Assembly (NCBI RefSeq): GCF_016908555.1
Contig: NZ_JAFBEE010000016.1
Span: 1 to 64,000, forward strand
Source of the DNA: Alkaliphilus hydrothermalis
Lineage (GTDB): Bacteria > Bacillota > Clostridia > Peptostreptococcales > Natronincolaceae
Length of the DNA stretch: 64,000 nt
Direction: 5' to 3'
In this document: positions 61,332 to 64,000 of the stretch, one piece after another
Position numbering within the stretch: position 1 is the stretch's first letter
Layout: every line of letters begins with the position of its first letter
Notes under the pieces: model-generated
What the model was told of the DNA's origin: nothing
Seen by the model: only the letters and a program-made list of their open reading frames with translations
The model's database searches: none
Program-made: the position numbers and the translations under genes

Positions 61332-62189
61332 TTAAGCCTTCTTTCTTTCGGCAGCCGTAGTCTTTTTAGTAGCAGGGGTTTTCTTACCGGAAGAAGCTTT
61401 TTTGTTGGTGGTAGTTTTCTTGGGCTTTGTCTTTTTAATACTTTCTTCTAAAGCCTTCATTAAGTCTACAACATTATCAGCTGCTGGTTTTGCTTCAATA
61501 CCCTTTTCATTAGACATTTTTTCTTGAATTAAATCCATTAAAGCAGTTCGATAATCGTCCGTATATTTTTCAGGCTCAAAAACCTCCGTCAATTGATCAA
61601 TTAATAGGGCTGCGGTGTCCAGTTCCTTTTTGGAAAGGTCAGTTGTTTCAGGGATATTAGGAACTTCTTCGATAGCCCGTACTTCATCAGGAAAATGGAG
61701 GGTTTCTACAATGAGGGCTTTATTATAGGGACGGATCACCGCCAGCTTCTCCTTAGAACGAATCATAATTTTTGCAAGTCCAATCTTTCCAGAGTCGGCG
61801 AGGGAATGTCTTAAAAGGGAATAGGCTTTACCACCCCCATCACCAGGGCTTAAATAATAGGAACGGTCAAAGTATATGGGGTCGATTTCGTCTAATTTTA
61901 CAAAGTTAATAATGTCTACTGCCTTAGCTTCTTGATCCTTCTTAAGCTTTTCTAGTTCCTCGTCATCAAGGATTATGTATTTATCAGGAGCATATTCATA
62001 TGCCATCACAATATCATCTTGAGTTACTTCTTCACCACAATTTTCACAAATTTTTTTATATCTTATGGGGGTTTTACATTTTTTATGGAGTTGTCTGAGT
62101 TTAATATCTCGATCTTCTGTGGCTGAATGAAGTTTTACAGGAATATTTACTAAACCAAAGCTAATACTGCCCTTCCAGACTGTATGCAT
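61332..62189 (-). CDS. ku: Ku protein (bacterial NHEJ end-binding protein)
   Basis: 285 residues from ATG 62,189 (GAGGTGTTGACT upstream). The Ku core begins HTVWKGSISFGLVNIPVKLHSAT, continues with two CxxC pairs (KCKTP, CENCGEEV) and DIVNFVKLDEIDPIYFDRSYYL-type blocks, and ends with a Lys/Thr-rich basic tail (KKTKPKKTTTNKKASSGKK), which in Ku proteins binds DNA and recruits the ligase. First gene of the operon ku-ligase-polymerase. Bacterial Ku operons are often expressed during sporulation or stationary phase; no such promoter could be confirmed. Confidence 0.95.
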   Translation of the reverse strand: MHTVWKGSISFGLVNIPVKLHSATEDRDIKLRQLHKKCKTPIRYKKICENCGEEVTQDDIVMAYEYAPDKYIILDDEELEKLKKDQEAKAVDIINFVKLDEIDPIYFDRSYYLSPGDGGGKAYSLLRHSLADSGKIGLAKIMIRSKEKLAVIRPYNKALIVETLHFPDEVRAIEEVPNIPETTDLSKKELDTAALLIDQLTEVFEPEKYTDDYRTALMDLIQEKMSNEKGIEAKPAADNVVDLMKALEESIKKTKPKKTTTNKKASSGKKTPATKKTTAAERKKA

Positions 62190-62397
62190 AGTCAACACCT
62201 CGCAATAGATTTTATGAGTAGTTTTTGTATTTTTAGAGATTTAATTCATAGACAGTGAGAGATAGAAAAGAGGTTTATTGACTGTAATACGGATATGATG
62301 ATACTATTTAATAAGAAAAATTTATATTTTTGAAATTTTTTTAAATTGATTATCAAAAATCATAAGCGCATGCATTCAAAATGAAAGGGGTAATGGC

Positions 62398-62931
62398 ATG
62401 TTAGAAATACTGATGCGAAGAAGGAGTATTCGAGTGTTTGAGGATAGGAAGGTACAGGGGGATATGATTGACGGACTCGTAAAGTCAGCCCTATTGGCTC
62501 CTACATCTAAAAATAATAGACCTTGGAAGTTTATTGTGGTGGAGGATCAAGCAATACTGGAAAAACTGGCGGAGGCAAAACCCCACGGAGCTACTTTTCT
62601 AAAAAATGCACCTTTAGGAATTGTGGTATTGGCAGACCCAGCAAAGAGTGATGTTTGGGTGGAGGATACCTCCATTGCCACGATTCTGGTACAGATGGCA
62701 GCAGAAGCTATGGGGCTAGGTTCCTGTTGGATTCAAATTAGAGAAAGACAACATAGCAATGAAATGTCTGCAGAGGAATACATCCAAAAGCTCATGGATA
62801 TTCCTTCTAGCATCAAAGTGGAGGCAATCATAGCAATTGGTCACCCAAAGGAGACAAAAAAACCTATAAGTGATGAAGAACTACAGTTTGAGAAGGTTTA
62901 TAGAGATCAATATGGAAAATTTTATAAATAA
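62398..62931 (+). CDS. Nitroreductase-family FMN-dependent oxidoreductase
   Basis: 177 residues. N-terminal RRRSIRVFEDRKVQGDMIDGLVKSALLAPTSKNNRPWKF is the FMN-binding hallmark, followed by FLKNAPLGIVVLADP and EAMGLGSCWIQIRER, and IAIGHPKETKKP near the end. The family reduces nitro compounds, flavins or quinones with NAD(P)H. AAAGGGGTAATGGC precedes ATG. Monocistronic, divergent from ku. Confidence 0.9.
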   Translation: MLEILMRRRSIRVFEDRKVQGDMIDGLVKSALLAPTSKNNRPWKFIVVEDQAILEKLAEAKPHGATFLKNAPLGIVVLADPAKSDVWVEDTSIATILVQMAAEAMGLGSCWIQIRERQHSNEMSAEEYIQKLMDIPSSIKVEAIIAIGHPKETKKPISDEELQFEKVYRDQYGKFYK

Positions 62932-62948
62932 TACCAGGAGTAATTATT

Positions 62949-63005
62949 AAAACCAGCAATCCTACGTATTATCTTTGTGCATACGTAGTGGTGCTGGTTT
63001 TGTAG
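62949..63005. terminator. Bidirectional terminator of the dispersed hairpin type
   Basis: AAAACCAGCA (62,949-62,958) pairs with TGCTGGTTTT (62,992-63,001), with inner CTACGTAT/ATACGTAG (62,962-62,969 with 62,981-62,988). Shares the CAGCA...ACGTATT...ATACG core with the hairpins at 28,526, 45,316 and 55,136. Confidence 0.8.
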
Positions 63006-63027
63006 CTTCAATACTTATAACTATAGA

Positions 63028-63489
63028 TTACAGAACTACTGATTTTAACTCTGATAAGAAGTATTCCTTATTCTCTATTTCGGGAATATCCTCAGCTGCC
63101 CTAGTGGCTAATTCCACATACTCCTGCATTGATTGAGGGTCATTCATAATCATGTAGGCTCTTGCAACGGCTTCATAGCCAAAGGCTAAATCAAAGTCAC
63201 CAATGTTATTGCTTTGGCACAGTTCTAAAGAAAGTTTTCCATGATAAAGGGCACCTTCAGCCATTCCAACTAAAGCATAAACCCTAGAAATCTGCCACTC
63301 TCCTCTGGCAAATTCAAGGGGAGTACCTACTTGTCGCCAATGAAAACAAGACGCATGGGCAGTATGAATCATCATGGCATCATCTTCCTTTGTTCTATCT
63401 TTCTTATCAATGAAATTCCAAGTTTCATTAAAATTATTAATGGCCTGTTTTTTATGCCACTCCTGTAATGTTAGATTGCTATCACACAT
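63028..63489 (-). CDS. Helical-repeat (TPR-like) protein, 153 aa
   Basis: GGGAGGATTTAGAA precedes ATG 63,489. All-helical, cytosolic. Helix pairs such as GEWQISRVYALVGMAEGALYHGKLSLELCQ and DFDLAFGYEAVARAYMIMND resemble tetratricopeptide-type repeats used in protein binding. N-terminal LQEWHKKQAINNFNETWNFID and the MMIHTAHASCFHWRQVG stretch with several His and Cys could bind a ligand. Function unknown. Confidence 0.7.
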   Translation of the reverse strand: MCDSNLTLQEWHKKQAINNFNETWNFIDKKDRTKEDDAMMIHTAHASCFHWRQVGTPLEFARGEWQISRVYALVGMAEGALYHGKLSLELCQSNNIGDFDLAFGYEAVARAYMIMNDPQSMQEYVELATRAAEDIPEIENKEYFLSELKSVVL

Positions 63490-63846
63490 TTCTAAATCCT
63501 CCCTTTTCTTAAGTATTAATTACAGTCAAATGTGAAAATTTATGTAACTTTTATATGAACAATTATAACATTCTGACAATCTAATATAAAGGGACATGGG
63601 GGGACATACTTGCACCGTTGACTTAAGTTTTGAAATATGAAAAAATAAAATCATTAAAACAATAAAATTATCATTAAAACAATGTAAAACCAGTGAATAG
63701 GTATTCAAATATCATTGAACTTATGACAATTACTAAAAGGAGCTACTATTAAATGATATGGTAGATATCTATATAATTTTATAAAATATAATCCTTTATA
63801 GTAAAAATTGTTGATTAGAATTAGTGATTAGAAAGTGGGGGCGAAT
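63490..63846. other. Intergenic region without recognised features
   Basis: A/T-rich gap between divergent genes; contains a repeated ATTAAAACAATAAAA-like motif near 63,650 and no other signal I can support. Confidence 0.5.
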
Positions 63847-64000
63847 GTGAAGACAGATCAACTTATTGCAATTGACGTTTATTTCATAAATAATAGAATT
63901 AAAGAATTGGATTTAAAGAGAAGTTGGTTAGCAAAAAAACTAGCAGTTGATCCAAAGACAATCACCCGTTGGTGCAATGGAAAAGTGAAGCGGATGACTA
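63847..64000 (+). CDS. HTH transcriptional regulator, 5' part, continues past the window
   Basis: GTG 63,847, with GTGGGGGCGAAT upstream, opens a frame to the end of the window: KTDQLIAIDVYFINNRIKEL, then LAKKLAVDPKTITRWCNGKV, a Cro/C1-type helix-turn-helix. Some such regulators carry C-terminal helical repeats; only 51 residues are visible here. Confidence 0.6.
   Translation, partial: MKTDQLIAIDVYFINNRIKELDLKRSWLAKKLAVDPKTITRWCNGKVKRMT

Overview
The window looks like the chromosome of a low-GC, anaerobic, probably spore-forming Clostridia-type Firmicute, possibly near Alkaliphilus; that placement is inferred from gene content, not measured. Support: strong Shine-Dalgarno sites (AGGAGG type), many A/T-rich intergenic hairpins, a UGA-containing (selenocysteine) peroxiredoxin, a rubredoxin, a YjjI/YjjW glycyl-radical pair, pseudouridine catabolism genes, a split Ku/ligase/polymerase end-joining operon and an S-layer-homology protein. 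I see no rRNA, tRNA or CRISPR array.

Layout. 1-3,342 is a deletion scar: an IS66 transposase fragment, a tyrosine recombinase cut off before most of its catalytic residues, and a bacitracin-type ABC permease with an internal deletion. 3,595-6,468 holds two unknown genes and pruA. 6,689-9,780 is a second decayed island: a broken IS110 transposase with a highly structured upstream non-coding end, a severed exported-protein tail, a lipoprotein, a HEPN-like gene and further fragments. 9,825-12,599 is a ykkC-class riboswitch controlling a three-gene ABC exporter. 12,781-17,815 carries pepF, a flavodoxin, an ALDH3-type aldehyde dehydrogenase and a TauE-family permease. 17,897-19,957 is an ABC-F ribosome-protection gene behind an elaborate leader. 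20,356-24,572 is a divergent type IIA topoisomerase pair. 24,842-26,134 is an oxidative repair pair, Sec-peroxiredoxin and msrA, transcribed divergently. 27,058-29,607 is a DbpA-type helicase and corA.

30,134-35,752 has a TipA-like MerR regulator on its own 19-bp-spacer promoter and, divergently, a histidine kinase/response regulator/ABC-2 exporter cluster with the gene order of B. subtilis lnrJK-LMN. 36,006-38,273 is a polar amino acid ABC importer. 38,765-40,288 has a lipoprotein whose start codon is followed at once by a stop, a membrane-anchored HTH protein and a HAD phosphatase. 40,943-43,035 is psuK-psuG; 43,290-45,325 is a divergent yeiH/LysR pair. 45,670-47,110 is an RsgA-type GTPase behind a candidate leader-peptide attenuator. 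47,314-52,680 includes rluF, a membrane lysozyme-like protein, two Gate-domain proteins, an exported amidase-6 protein and a rubredoxin. 52,818-55,137 is yjjI-yjjW. 55,392-59,452 includes a DegV protein, a holin-like protein and the SLH protein. 59,541-62,189 is the end-joining operon on the minus strand, followed by a nitroreductase, a helical-repeat protein and the start of an HTH regulator.

The most interesting signals are RNA-level: the UGA recoding site with its SECIS-like hairpin, the ykkC leader with a terminator overlapping the aptamer, two probable translation-attenuation leaders on ribosome-associated genes, the IS110 non-coding end, and a dispersed palindromic element of about 123 nt sitting exactly on the stop codons of two unrelated genes.
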